Assembly (NCBI RefSeq): GCF_016734805.1 | Contig: NZ_JAERQG010000004.1 | Location: forward strand, 1-64,000 | Source of the DNA: Marivirga atlantica | Lineage (GTDB): Bacteria > Bacteroidota > Bacteroidia > Cytophagales > Cyclobacteriaceae | Reading direction: 5' to 3' | Length of the DNA: 64,000 nucleotides | Shown: positions 46,001-53,591 of the stretch, piece by piece | Layout of the letters: every line of letters begins with the position of its first letter | Position numbering within the stretch: position 1 is the stretch's first letter | The notes under the pieces: generated by a model | Databases searched by the model: none | What the model saw: the letters and a program-made list of their open reading frames with translations, nothing else | Told to the model about the DNA's origin: nothing | Program-made: the position numbers and the translations under genes

Positions 46001-46159
46001 TTTATCATAGAGCTCTAAGTACTCCTTGATAGAGTCTTGATCAAGCTCTTGCTGAAAAAAACCGATAACGAAATTTCTTTCCTTTTCAGTAACACCACCA
46101 TCTTGTTTTGTGATGATAGCAAATAATTGGGTTAAGGCTTTGAGTATCTCTTCACTCAT
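43079..46159 (-). CDS. ABCG-type ABC exporter with TerB-like and FHA-like N-terminal regions
   Basis: A 1026-residue ABC half-transporter. Residues 1-150 are helical and TerB-like; about 172-226 look like a degenerate FHA domain (EINLNGFIMKSDSVYNFSHG). The nucleotide-binding domain has Walker A GASGAGKT (285-292), signature ISGGQ (391-395) and Walker B VMFVDEP (411-417), then a switch histidine in VIHQPSS. This order (ATPase before membrane part) is ABCG/White-like. A lone CPTC (497-500) follows. Membrane helices lie near 575-780, then a charged coiled-coil region (about 800-960) and final helices near 985-1012. It follows siaC by 92 bases in the same direction. The substrate is unknown. Confidence 0.88.
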   Translation of the reverse strand: MSEEILKALTQLFAIITKQDGGVTEKERNFVIGFFQQELDQDSIKEYLELYDKFVGYGEEEKEEDDEKKKKRKLTSVRDSVRTLAICKKINKTLTQKQKVVVLVKLLELVASDNNFTSQRMEIIDTVSTVFNIVKNEFKLIESFVIKRSAKELTEFNDILSVSDDTSQDELIHVHADINGEIIFMRVESVDMYFVKYIGAEEINLNGFIMKSDSVYNFSHGSTIKTPKGAALYYSELIRQFLSDEETVKLSFNAEDIVFKFPNGETGLRNVNISEGPGQLIGIMGASGAGKTTLLNVLAGIESPTDGKILINGYDLNEDEEELEGIIGYVAQDDLLIEELTVYQNLYYNAKLCFANMEEEEIHKRVMETLTSLGLEQRKDLKVGSVLDKTISGGQRKRLNIALELIREPAVMFVDEPTSGLSSRDSENVIDLLKELTLKGKLIFVVIHQPSSDIYKMFDKMVIMDTGGYQIFYGHPVEAVTYFKKSTNQVDAERGVCPTCGNVNPEQIFNIVEAKVVDEYGQLTNKRKVNPSQWRDFFKEHFELNKVKDEKEAPKSTLRIPNKLKQSVIFTIRDTLSKISNKQYLLINLLEAPLLALLLAFIIKYRSAPGGDEYVFRFNENIPAFLLMSIIVALFMGLTVSAEEIIRDRKILKRESFLNLSWNSYLVSKLVILFTLSAIQTLTYVLIGVLLLEIKGMTFSMWGVLFSVSCFANVLGLNVSSAFKSAVTVYILIPLLLIPQMILSGLLFSFDKLNDFLSTKGKVPVVADLMTSRWAYEAIAVDMFKNNGYQEYFFDIEADEKMADFKSSFLTKKIREKVRVIENNLGSTDEKSIKETEEAITLIKNSLAKEPFRGNLENEDLDKLLVVGKISESTIKKLDTYVDLLRDNYLQDFNLAVKKKETLQYHLENNEAYDFNLNEAKDKYYNESLADLVRNLTVADRVIEFKGELIQQIDPVFNKPAKPENMLNYRTHFFAPQKYFAGVYIDTFYFNLFVIWFMSLLLYIALYFEAFGKLLEFFGNLSLKRG

Positions 46160-46251
46160 AGAAAAAGGTTATTTACATTCAGATTTTTAAACACAATAGG
46201 CCATTAACATGGCCCATTATGTATTATTAAAAAGTTTAAGAACGTTTTAAT

Positions 46252-46614
46252 TTAATAAGTTTTGAACTCAAACGGAATCTCCACAAGTTCAGAAAATTCT
46301 TCTCCTGCTTCTTCCATATCTTCATCATCTTCATGGAAGTACCAGTCAATAGTAACACCCTCAATATCCTCTAATGCCGAAAGCACATCTAGGATTAACT
46401 TGGAAGATGCAGTATTGAAATACTCTAATTTGAAGGTAAACAAAGTTTCAGGATTAGGATCTTCACCATAAGCACTAATCCAATCCAGAATTGGTTGATA
46501 AAACTCTGCTGAGTCTTCCGGTAATGATCTTCCTGAAATTTCAAAAATACCATTGCCTTTGTCTAGCAATATTTTAGGGGTATCCTCAGTTCCTTCTAAG
46601 TTTATGATTTCCAT
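46252..46614 (-). CDS. siaC: SiaC family regulatory phosphoprotein (DUF1987)
   Basis: A 120-residue protein of the DUF1987 family. In Pseudomonas aeruginosa SiaC is phosphorylated on Thr68 by SiaB, dephosphorylated by SiaA, and in the unmodified state activates the diguanylate cyclase SiaD. Here the equivalent segment is EYFNTASSKLILDVLSALE, with the threonine again at residue 68. The fold resembles anti-anti-sigma factor (STAS-like) antagonists. No SiaD/GGDEF gene is in the window. The C-terminal third is very acidic (HEDDEDMEEAGEE near 93-105). It follows siaB after 34 bases. Confidence 0.9.
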   Translation of the reverse strand: MEIINLEGTEDTPKILLDKGNGIFEISGRSLPEDSAEFYQPILDWISAYGEDPNPETLFTFKLEYFNTASSKLILDVLSALEDIEGVTIDWYFHEDDEDMEEAGEEFSELVEIPFEFKTY

Positions 46615-46648
46615 ATCAATAGATAAATTTTAAACGTTAATAATTTAC

Positions 46649-47191
46649 TCAAAATCGGAGTATTGTTGTAGTAAGTGCGAAAAATTTAAAGCCATCACCC
46701 ATATCTTCAAAACTATACTCTAGCTTTTGACCGGACTTTCTGGCCATATCAACAAAACCTAAACCCGCTCCGCCTTTGTCAGACAGATGATTGGTTTTGA
46801 TAATATCTTTATACATCTTTTTTAACCCTTCTTTGTCAAGCGTGTTAATTTCATCAAGCCTTCCTTTTAAAGAATCAGCTGCTTCAGCATCCACCGGATT
46901 ACCACTTGTTACCACATATCTGTCATCTTCTTTTCCGATGATAAATATAGCAGCATTTCTTTTAGCTGATAATGGATTAAAGTCTTCAGAATGCTTTACT
47001 ATGTTTTGAAGACATTCAACCATAACGTTGAAAACCTTTCTTTTCACGCTAGACTCTTCTCCCATTGAGTCCATGTTTCGTTCAGCCATAGCTAACACTG
47101 ACTTGGTGATTTCCTGAGTAAATTCACCCTCATAAACCAGTATCAGGTTACGCGATAACATGGTCTTATGGAGGTCATATATATACTTCAT
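46649..47191 (-). CDS. siaB: SiaB family protein kinase
   Basis: A 180-residue protein of the SiaB type, a GHKL-fold serine/threonine kinase that phosphorylates SiaC. It has the N-box-like FNVMVECLQNIVKHSED near residues 53-69 and a glycine-rich ATP lid GGAGLGFVDMARKSG near 139-153, as in anti-sigma-factor kinases. Proteins of this class turn partner switches off by phosphorylating their antagonist. It lies 92 bases after siaA and 34 before siaC, all on the minus strand. Start is ATG 47191. Confidence 0.88.
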   Translation of the reverse strand: MKYIYDLHKTMLSRNLILVYEGEFTQEITKSVLAMAERNMDSMGEESSVKRKVFNVMVECLQNIVKHSEDFNPLSAKRNAAIFIIGKEDDRYVVTSGNPVDAEAADSLKGRLDEINTLDKEGLKKMYKDIIKTNHLSDKGGAGLGFVDMARKSGQKLEYSFEDMGDGFKFFALTTTILRF

Positions 47192-47283
47192 GCTTTTCGG
47201 GTTAAAATGCTTTTTTAAAACCTATTAGTCCGTAAATAAGGCTTTAAATTAAATAATTTTATTTATAATATAACTTTTTCCAA

Positions 47284-50200
47284 CTAAAATCTAATACCTA
47301 TTAACAGTACATCATCAGTCTGTTTATAATCAGCTTTCCAGCCTTCCCATGCTTCGTCAAAGACTTTATGCATTTCGTCCATATCTTTACCTTGATTATC
47401 GACAATCATCTGTCTTGTACGCTTAGGTCCAAATTTTCTATTTTGTGGACCACCGAACTGATCAGGGAATCCATCTGAACAGAAGAACATAGAATCTCCC
47501 TCTTGATAATCAATAACATGATTCTCGAAATTAGTCTGGTTTTTATAAATACCACCACCAATAGGAAATTTATCTCCTTTAATTTCAACTAGTTCACCAT
47601 CTTTTTTCAGATAATAGAGCGGACGGTGTGCACCAGCATATTCTACTTGCTTCTTCTTCTTATCAATTTTACAGAAAGCGATATCCATACCATCCTTAGT
47701 AGTAGAATCATCTCTATCCTGGCGAAGCGTAGCTGTTACACCGGCATCTAGCATGTCTAGAATAATACCAGGGTCGCTAATCTTTTGTGATCTTACAATA
47801 TCATTTAATAAGAAGTATCCTATTAATGAAATAAGTGCTCCCGGAACACCATGCCCTGTACAATCAACTGCTGCTATGTAAATAATATCATCAACTTCAA
47901 GGTACCACGGGAAATCACCACTTACCACATCTTTTGCTTTATAGAAGATGAATGATTCAGGCAATTGCTTTTGAATCACTCTATTATCCGGTAAGATAGA
48001 GCCTTGAATTCTTCTAGCATAGTTAATAGATTCTGTGATCTTCTTATTCTTGTTGGCTATTTCAAGCTCAATGGCCTTTCGGTCTGTTATATCATGAGAA
48101 ACCATAAGCACTGACTCCAGTTGGTTTTCCTCATCATATTCAGGAATGGCATTAACCTGCATTACACGATCTCCCATATCGGTAGGGAAATCCATTTCTT
48201 CATTGATTTTTTTGTCTTCCTCCTTAACACGCTGTAAAAGATGCATCCACTCTTCTACAATTTTTGGCTCAATTCCAGATTCTGACACATCTTTTTGAAT
48301 AACATCAGCTGGTTTTTTACCCGTATAATTCTCTATCATTGGGTTTACATAGAAGAACTTACCTTCGTTATCAATTCTGGCAATTAAATCGACTGAGTTT
48401 TCAGATAAGGCCTGCATTTTACTTCGCATTCTCTCCTCCTGCTCAGCTCTTCTTTTCTCAGTAATATCCCTAGTGTTAAAGATAATACCTTGAATAGCAG
48501 GGTCATCCAATTGGTTTGATCCTGTTACTTCAACCCAAACATAGTCACCTTCGCTGTTTTTATACTGATGTTGAGAAGTAATCGATTCATCAGGATTAGC
48601 TACCAACTGCTTAAACAACTCACTAACATTATCTCTTGATTCAGGATGAACCTTATCCAGATCATTTGTATCAATAAGATCTTCCTGTTTAAAGCCGAGA
48701 ATTTTCTCAACGGATGGAGAAATATAGCGAACTGCACCATCTTTTTCATATATGGTAATAACCTCAGAGGCGTTTTCAAGCAATAGCTGCATACGCTTCT
48801 GAGTTCTATTAACTTCCTCAATTTGGTCTTCAAGCCTTTGATTAGTACGCTTCAACTCCTCTTGAGTAGCTTCCATTTCTTCGGCATTCTGCCTTAAAAT
48901 TTCCTGTTGTTCCTGAAGCTCCTGACTCATTTCCTGCGATTCAGCAAGAAGCTTTCTTGTACGCTCGTTAACCTTGATATTAAATACTGTACGGGCAATA
49001 ATTAAGCTTATTTCTTCAACAAATTTTACCTGACTTGAATCAAATTTTTCGAAACCGGCAAATTCGAGAACTCCGTAAACTTTCTCATCTGTAATAAGTG
49101 GTACTAGAAGAATACATGTTGGCCGCTTATCACCAAGTAAGCCAGAGGTCACAGTAACATAATCGTAAGGAATCTCTGTTCTTAATAATGTATCCTGTTC
49201 AATAGCAGACTGCCCTACTAATCCTTCCGCGAACTTGAACCGAGCATTCATGTACTTCTTTTTGTTATAGGCATAACTCGACTTCATTTCAAGGAAGTAG
49301 TCATCAGAATCATCATCATTAAGCACATAAAATGCGCCCTGTATAGCGTTTATCTTATCTGTTACATAGGCCAGAATTTCATCACCTAGTTGCTCAAGAT
49401 CATCGTTACTCCTAAGTATTTCTCCAGTTTCAGCAACTCCGGTAACAATCCAGTTCCTTTCTTTATCTCTCTTTTCAGCCTCTTGAATGGAGTTACGCAT
49501 GTTAATTAAAGAATTACCTAGCGTATCCTCTTCAGAAATTGGCTTAAAGTCAGCATCAAAATCTCCTTCACCAATTTTCTTAGCAAAAGTTGCTGTATTC
49601 TTTAAGGAACTGATAAAATTATCAAGGATAACCGCCATTTCTCCTATCTCATCATCTGATTTCTTAGGTACATTATTTGGAAGGATTCCTTTACCCAATA
49701 GTTTCAGGGTTTCTTTCAGTGATTTTATTGGGTTAACCAATACTTTCGAGAAAATCAGTGATATAATGAAGGTAAAGAATAGCAAGATTAATCCTGCAAT
49801 AGCAAAATTACCTAGTAAACTACCCGATTGTTCATCAAGTTCAGAGCTATTAACCTTAGTTACCAATCCCCAACCAATTGAAGGAATGTTAGTCCAGGCA
49901 GCCAGCACTTCGTTACCAGCATAATCCTTATCAAGCGCATAGCCATTCTTACCTTTTGCAGCTTCTTGGACAGACACGCTATTTTTCTCACCTAGAGTAA
50001 CGCTTTCAGGTGCAAGACTATCAGGCACAAATCTTAATTTACTTAAATAGCTTACCTTTTTCTCATCCTGACTAGCTAATATACTTTCTATTGTTTCGTA
50101 ATCATTTCTACCTTTTTTGTAAAGTAGTTCATAAACAGGAGTCATACTTTTAACCAAAATAAGAACGCCTGCAACGCTATTATAATCGTCAATTAAAGGT

Positions 50201-50736
50201 TTGCCATAAAGCACATGTTTTTCATTACCAAGCTCAACAACAGTACTAAAGTTATCTCCTATTAAAGCAGCTTCAAAGAAATCAGGAAATGTAGCAGATA
50301 CATTGTTACCTTGAGATAAATCCGACAAGTTGCTATTTGAATTGAAGAGTACATCACCGTTTATATCTGTAATAGCCACTCCGCTTAGGGTGTAATTATC
50401 TGAAAACAACCTTACTTCATTTTGAATATTATAAAGTACGGTTGTCTTTAAACTATCCTGATTAAGAGTTGTATCATTCTCTTGTAATTGACGGATGCCT
50501 GACTGAAGAGCTGAAAGGCTTCCTAAATGATTAGCATATTTCTTAACCTGCTCGAATTCACTATTTATTTTATCTGCTTTAAGCTGAGCCTTTACCACTA
50601 TACGCTCAAAATTGAGCTTTTCAATAGAGCGCAAATTCATATTATAAGTCATGTAGCTTATAATCAAGATGCTCAAAAGCACCACACAAAGTAATACTGC
50701 GCTTATTTTAGTACCTATTTTAATATTCTTAAACAT
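47284..50736 (-). CDS. Multi-sensor PP2C-type phosphatase (SiaA-like)
   Basis: A 1150-residue membrane receptor with the expected job of dephosphorylating SiaC. In order: a first membrane helix (about 10-30), an extracytoplasmic Cache-like sensor (about 35-300), a second helix (about 305-330), HAMP (about 330-385, with VLVNPIKSL), a GAF domain (about 445-590), a coiled coil (about 595-650), two PAS domains (about 655-900) and a C-terminal SpoIIE/PP2C phosphatase (about 930-1150). The last has VVSGDFPWY, AAVDCTGHGVPGA and FFCSDGFPDQFGG with the metal-binding aspartates. P. aeruginosa SiaA is simpler (sensor, HAMP, PP2C), without GAF and PAS. ATG 50736 is preferred to TTG 50751. Confidence 0.9.
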   Translation of the reverse strand: MFKNIKIGTKISAVLLCVVLLSILIISYMTYNMNLRSIEKLNFERIVVKAQLKADKINSEFEQVKKYANHLGSLSALQSGIRQLQENDTTLNQDSLKTTVLYNIQNEVRLFSDNYTLSGVAITDINGDVLFNSNSNLSDLSQGNNVSATFPDFFEAALIGDNFSTVVELGNEKHVLYGKPLIDDYNSVAGVLILVKSMTPVYELLYKKGRNDYETIESILASQDEKKVSYLSKLRFVPDSLAPESVTLGEKNSVSVQEAAKGKNGYALDKDYAGNEVLAAWTNIPSIGWGLVTKVNSSELDEQSGSLLGNFAIAGLILLFFTFIISLIFSKVLVNPIKSLKETLKLLGKGILPNNVPKKSDDEIGEMAVILDNFISSLKNTATFAKKIGEGDFDADFKPISEEDTLGNSLINMRNSIQEAEKRDKERNWIVTGVAETGEILRSNDDLEQLGDEILAYVTDKINAIQGAFYVLNDDDSDDYFLEMKSSYAYNKKKYMNARFKFAEGLVGQSAIEQDTLLRTEIPYDYVTVTSGLLGDKRPTCILLVPLITDEKVYGVLEFAGFEKFDSSQVKFVEEISLIIARTVFNIKVNERTRKLLAESQEMSQELQEQQEILRQNAEEMEATQEELKRTNQRLEDQIEEVNRTQKRMQLLLENASEVITIYEKDGAVRYISPSVEKILGFKQEDLIDTNDLDKVHPESRDNVSELFKQLVANPDESITSQHQYKNSEGDYVWVEVTGSNQLDDPAIQGIIFNTRDITEKRRAEQEERMRSKMQALSENSVDLIARIDNEGKFFYVNPMIENYTGKKPADVIQKDVSESGIEPKIVEEWMHLLQRVKEEDKKINEEMDFPTDMGDRVMQVNAIPEYDEENQLESVLMVSHDITDRKAIELEIANKNKKITESINYARRIQGSILPDNRVIQKQLPESFIFYKAKDVVSGDFPWYLEVDDIIYIAAVDCTGHGVPGALISLIGYFLLNDIVRSQKISDPGIILDMLDAGVTATLRQDRDDSTTKDGMDIAFCKIDKKKKQVEYAGAHRPLYYLKKDGELVEIKGDKFPIGGGIYKNQTNFENHVIDYQEGDSMFFCSDGFPDQFGGPQNRKFGPKRTRQMIVDNQGKDMDEMHKVFDEAWEGWKADYKQTDDVLLIGIRF

Positions 50737-50761
50737 GCTCTGTTTGTTCAATGCTAGTTAA

Positions 50762-51586
50762 TTACTCCTCCTTTGCTGTCTCTTTCTTTGGTTGTAAGGC
50801 ATCGGATAGTAATTGTAATACCTTTTGAATAAATATTTCTTGTGCTTTCGTAAATTCTTTAAATGATGCGATTTCGGCCACTCCTACCAGTGCTTCATCT
50901 TTCATAATAGGGCAAATAGCTAAACTTGCAGGCTTTGATTCCCCAAGACCAGAAAGTATATTAATATAGCCCTCCGGAACATCATCAACCACAATCATTT
51001 TCTTCTCTTTAGCTACCTGACCGGCTAGCCCTTCTCCAAATTCATAAGATAAGGTTTGGCTCTCAGGTAAAACAAATGCATATGAAGCGAAAAGTGTAAT
51101 TACATTTTTACCATCTTCCTTCCCTGCTCTGTAAACGCTCGCCTGACTTGCTTCCACTTTATTTGCAATTTCAGACAATGCAAGCTCCGCCTTTTTCTTG
51201 GTATCCTTCTCTAATTTAAGTTTATCCTTTATGGCAATAACATCTGTATCTGTTTCTTCCTTTTCGCTGTTGGCATCGGAAGTTTTATCAGCCTGCTCCT
51301 TTTTATCTTTGAATTTCTCGATGTAAACCACATTGCTTTCTGAATCACCATTACGTGAGAACAACGAAAATAAGATGGCTGCAAAACCTAAGCCCAAAGA
51401 AATAGCAGAAAAAACATAAAGCTCTTTCATAACAGGGGCCAATCTGGCAGTTTCGTCAAGGCTGATAACATGGGTCATGTTTGCCAAACGCTCAGGAAAT
51501 ATGTATAAATAATACGCCAAGCCAATTAAGCTCAGTGTAAATAATAAGGAAAGTACAACTACTAAATTTTTATAAATTACTTTCAT
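50762..51586 (-). CDS. Membrane-anchored GAF-domain protein
   Basis: A 274-residue protein with two N-terminal membrane helices (about 5-28 and 54-73) and a charged coiled-coil linker (about 88-150, KDKKEQADKTSD.. KDKLKLEKDTKKK). A GAF domain follows (about 145-265; ASQASVYRAGKEDGKN, LSYEFGEGLAGQVAKEKK, KPASLAICPIMKDEALVGVAE). It has no output domain. The GAF resembles the one in the downstream phosphatase, so it might present the same kind of ligand to, or pair with, that receptor (inference). It lies 25 bases upstream of the phosphatase gene and shares its transcript. Confidence 0.8.
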   Translation of the reverse strand: MKVIYKNLVVVLSLLFTLSLIGLAYYLYIFPERLANMTHVISLDETARLAPVMKELYVFSAISLGLGFAAILFSLFSRNGDSESNVVYIEKFKDKKEQADKTSDANSEKEETDTDVIAIKDKLKLEKDTKKKAELALSEIANKVEASQASVYRAGKEDGKNVITLFASYAFVLPESQTLSYEFGEGLAGQVAKEKKMIVVDDVPEGYINILSGLGESKPASLAICPIMKDEALVGVAEIASFKEFTKAQEIFIQKVLQLLSDALQPKKETAKEE

Positions 51587-51676
51587 TTAATTTATGGTTA
51601 TAAGGCAATCGAAACAAGCACTTATTCAATCATTTAAATTCTATATTTTGATTGAAAACATAATTGAACGACCTAT

Positions 51677-51705
51677 CAAATATATATAAATGTTCCGCCT
51701 TCAAA
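51677..51705 (-). promoter_or_regulatory. Possible promoter of the GAF-siaABC operon
   Basis: On the minus strand TTTG (51705-51702), a 17-base spacer and TATATTTG (51684-51677) resemble the Bacteroidota promoter, with a spacer two bases short of the usual 19. It lies in the 135-base gap between cheB and the GAF gene, so it would let the Sia genes be expressed apart from cheRB. Confidence 0.4.
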
Positions 51706-51721
51706 GAATATATGTTTAAAA

Positions 51722-52315
51722 TCATTGGTACAATTTATTTAATTCCTTCAGAAAATTAATAATTTCCTGAACTTTTAAGGTATGGTCAATTTCCGTTAAA
51801 TTTCTGGCTGCAACAGGCATGGTATCAATCATACATTCATCCGGATCCTGAATAATGGTTAATCCTCCCCTATCCTTTATTCTCTTCATCCCCATGGCTC
51901 CGTCCTTATTTGCGCCAGAAAGTAATATACCTATTAGTTTATCTCTATAATTATAAGCAGCCGTTTCTAACGTAATATCAATTGCTGGTCTGGAATTATT
52001 GAACATCTCTTCAGTAGAAAGAGCAAAATTGTTACCCAATTCAACCGACATATGGTAATTAGCTGGTGCTAAATAAACCTTGCCCTTCTTAATTTGCTCT
52101 TTATCATACGGCTCAACAACTGGTTTTATACTCTTTATAGATAAAGCCTCCACAAATCCATTTCTTACATGTTTCAATCTATGAAGACACATAATAATAG
52201 GCAGATTGAAATCAGCAGGTAAGGACGAAAGAATCTGGGTAATACCCTGAAAGCTTCCGGCAGAACCACCAATCACTATGGCCTTGTATTTATTATGGAG
52301 ATTGTATTTACCCAT
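51722..52315 (-). CDS. cheB: CheB-type methylesterase, catalytic domain only
   Basis: A 197-residue protein comprising only the C-terminal methylesterase domain of CheB, without the receiver domain, so not controlled by CheA phosphotransfer. The Ser-His-Asp triad is visible: Ser18 in IGGSAGS, His45 in CLHRLKH and Asp138 in SGANKDGAMGM. Spacing is close to Salmonella CheB (Ser164, His190, Asp286). It would remove methyl or amide groups from glutamate side chains of a receptor, but no chemoreceptor gene is present in the window. It follows cheR by 18 bases. Confidence 0.9.
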   Translation of the reverse strand: MGKYNLHNKYKAIVIGGSAGSFQGITQILSSLPADFNLPIIMCLHRLKHVRNGFVEALSIKSIKPVVEPYDKEQIKKGKVYLAPANYHMSVELGNNFALSTEEMFNNSRPAIDITLETAAYNYRDKLIGILLSGANKDGAMGMKRIKDRGGLTIIQDPDECMIDTMPVAARNLTEIDHTLKVQEIINFLKELNKLYQ

Positions 52316-52333
52316 TGAGCAAGGTTTTCAGCC

Positions 52334-53164
52334 TCAATCTTTAATTTTTTTATAGATTTTTTCCTCATTATTCACCACAATGAATTTATTGGCTATCTCG
52401 CACCAGATAAGTGATTCTTTAGAACCAATTACTAAATAGCCATATTTAAATAAACTCTCATGATGTTTTTTAAGCACTTCATTCTGTAGGTTTTGGTTGA
52501 AGTAAATCATCACATTGCGGCAAAGGATTAAGTCAAACTTATTGAATACCACACCCTGAACCAGGTCATGCTCTCGGAATGATACATTCTGCACCAGTGT
52601 TTTATCCATTACAGCCTTACCATTCTGTTCTGTAAAGTAATCTCCGAACTTATTTTTGCCTTCAAATCTGATATAGTTCTTCTCATTTAACTCCATATTC
52701 TTCATAGAGTAATGGCCCATTTTAGCCTTTTCAAGAATCACTTTATCGATATCTGTTGCAATAATTTTGGCTTTGTTAAGAATCCCCATTTCTTTTAACA
52801 AGATGGCCATTGAAAAAACTTCTTCCCCCGAAGAACAGCCTGCATGCCAAATACTGATATTGTTATGATTAAGTAAAATATTAGGAATAACATCATCCCT
52901 AAGTACCCTCCAGAAGGAAGGGTCTCTAAACATTTCTGTAACATTCACGGTAATTTCAGCAATAAAATCGCTGAAGAATGCATCATCATCTTTTAGCCGT
53001 TTTATAAGTAAATCGGCCGATCCGAATTTGTATAGCTCCATTATGCGGAGTATTCTTCTTCGGAATGAGGACATCGCATAATTAGTAAAGTCATATTTGT
53101 ACTTTTCCTTTACCAATTCAGTGATTCTCCTCAGGTCTGATATTTCTATATCCTGTCTATTCAT
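52334..53164 (-). CDS. cheR: CheR-type protein-glutamate methyltransferase
   Basis: S-adenosylmethionine-dependent methyltransferase of 276 residues. The N-terminal helical CheR domain (about 1-75, with FTNYAMSSFRRRILRIM) is followed by the catalytic domain: the SAM site SIWHAGCSSGEEVFSMAI near residues 103-120, IIATDIDKVILEKA near 138-151 and LILCRNVMIYF near 213-223. It is full length. Usual partners methylate chemoreceptors; here the only membrane receptor in the operon is the SiaA-like phosphatase. It is the first gene of the signalling block and lies behind a 427-base region that should hold its promoter. Confidence 0.92.
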   Translation of the reverse strand: MNRQDIEISDLRRITELVKEKYKYDFTNYAMSSFRRRILRIMELYKFGSADLLIKRLKDDDAFFSDFIAEITVNVTEMFRDPSFWRVLRDDVIPNILLNHNNISIWHAGCSSGEEVFSMAILLKEMGILNKAKIIATDIDKVILEKAKMGHYSMKNMELNEKNYIRFEGKNKFGDYFTEQNGKAVMDKTLVQNVSFREHDLVQGVVFNKFDLILCRNVMIYFNQNLQNEVLKKHHESLFKYGYLVIGSKESLIWCEIANKFIVVNNEEKIYKKIKD

Positions 53165-53591
53165 GGGGAAGTGTATCAGTTAGTCCTTTTTATTATAGGT
53201 ATCAGTATCTTCAATATTTAATTTCGGTAGATTTATTAAAAACCCTCGAAAACCAAAGCATTTAAGCTTTTCAATATTTTTATCTGTTTAACAATTTACA
53301 GACCATGTAATAATAGCCTGCACGCAGAAACTGTTTAATATTAAGACTAATAAATTATTTCTGCAATAAATATGAATTACATCTTAGGTAATTCGACCGA
53401 TTGTTAATTTTTACACATAAATATGATTTTATCATTTTTTCTCTTAAGCAGATTAATAACTTTGCCATCGTTTGCAAAAAAACTATTAAACGGCTTAAAT
53501 CAATTTAATAAGTATTAGGAGTATCATAAAAATTTAGAGCCTATCAGTTTTAAAGTCTTTTTATGACACCTAACTAAAAACGAATATATTC
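53165..53591. other. Intergenic region between cheR and the saccharopine dehydrogenase-like gene
   Basis: A 427-base divergent region, the only gap over 300 bases in the window. It is strongly A+T-rich and carries no open frame I would call a gene, no RNA structure and no repeat. TAACTTTG at 53457-53464 is a TAnnTTTG match on the plus strand, without a clear -33 box, and would give a leader of about 120 bases for the plus-strand gene. I saw no matching element for cheR on the minus strand. Confidence 0.5.

Noticed and set aside
49487-49924. 145-codon plus-strand open frame
   Set aside because: It lies antisense inside the SiaA-like gene, has no promoter or recognisable domain, and its composition follows the opposite strand.
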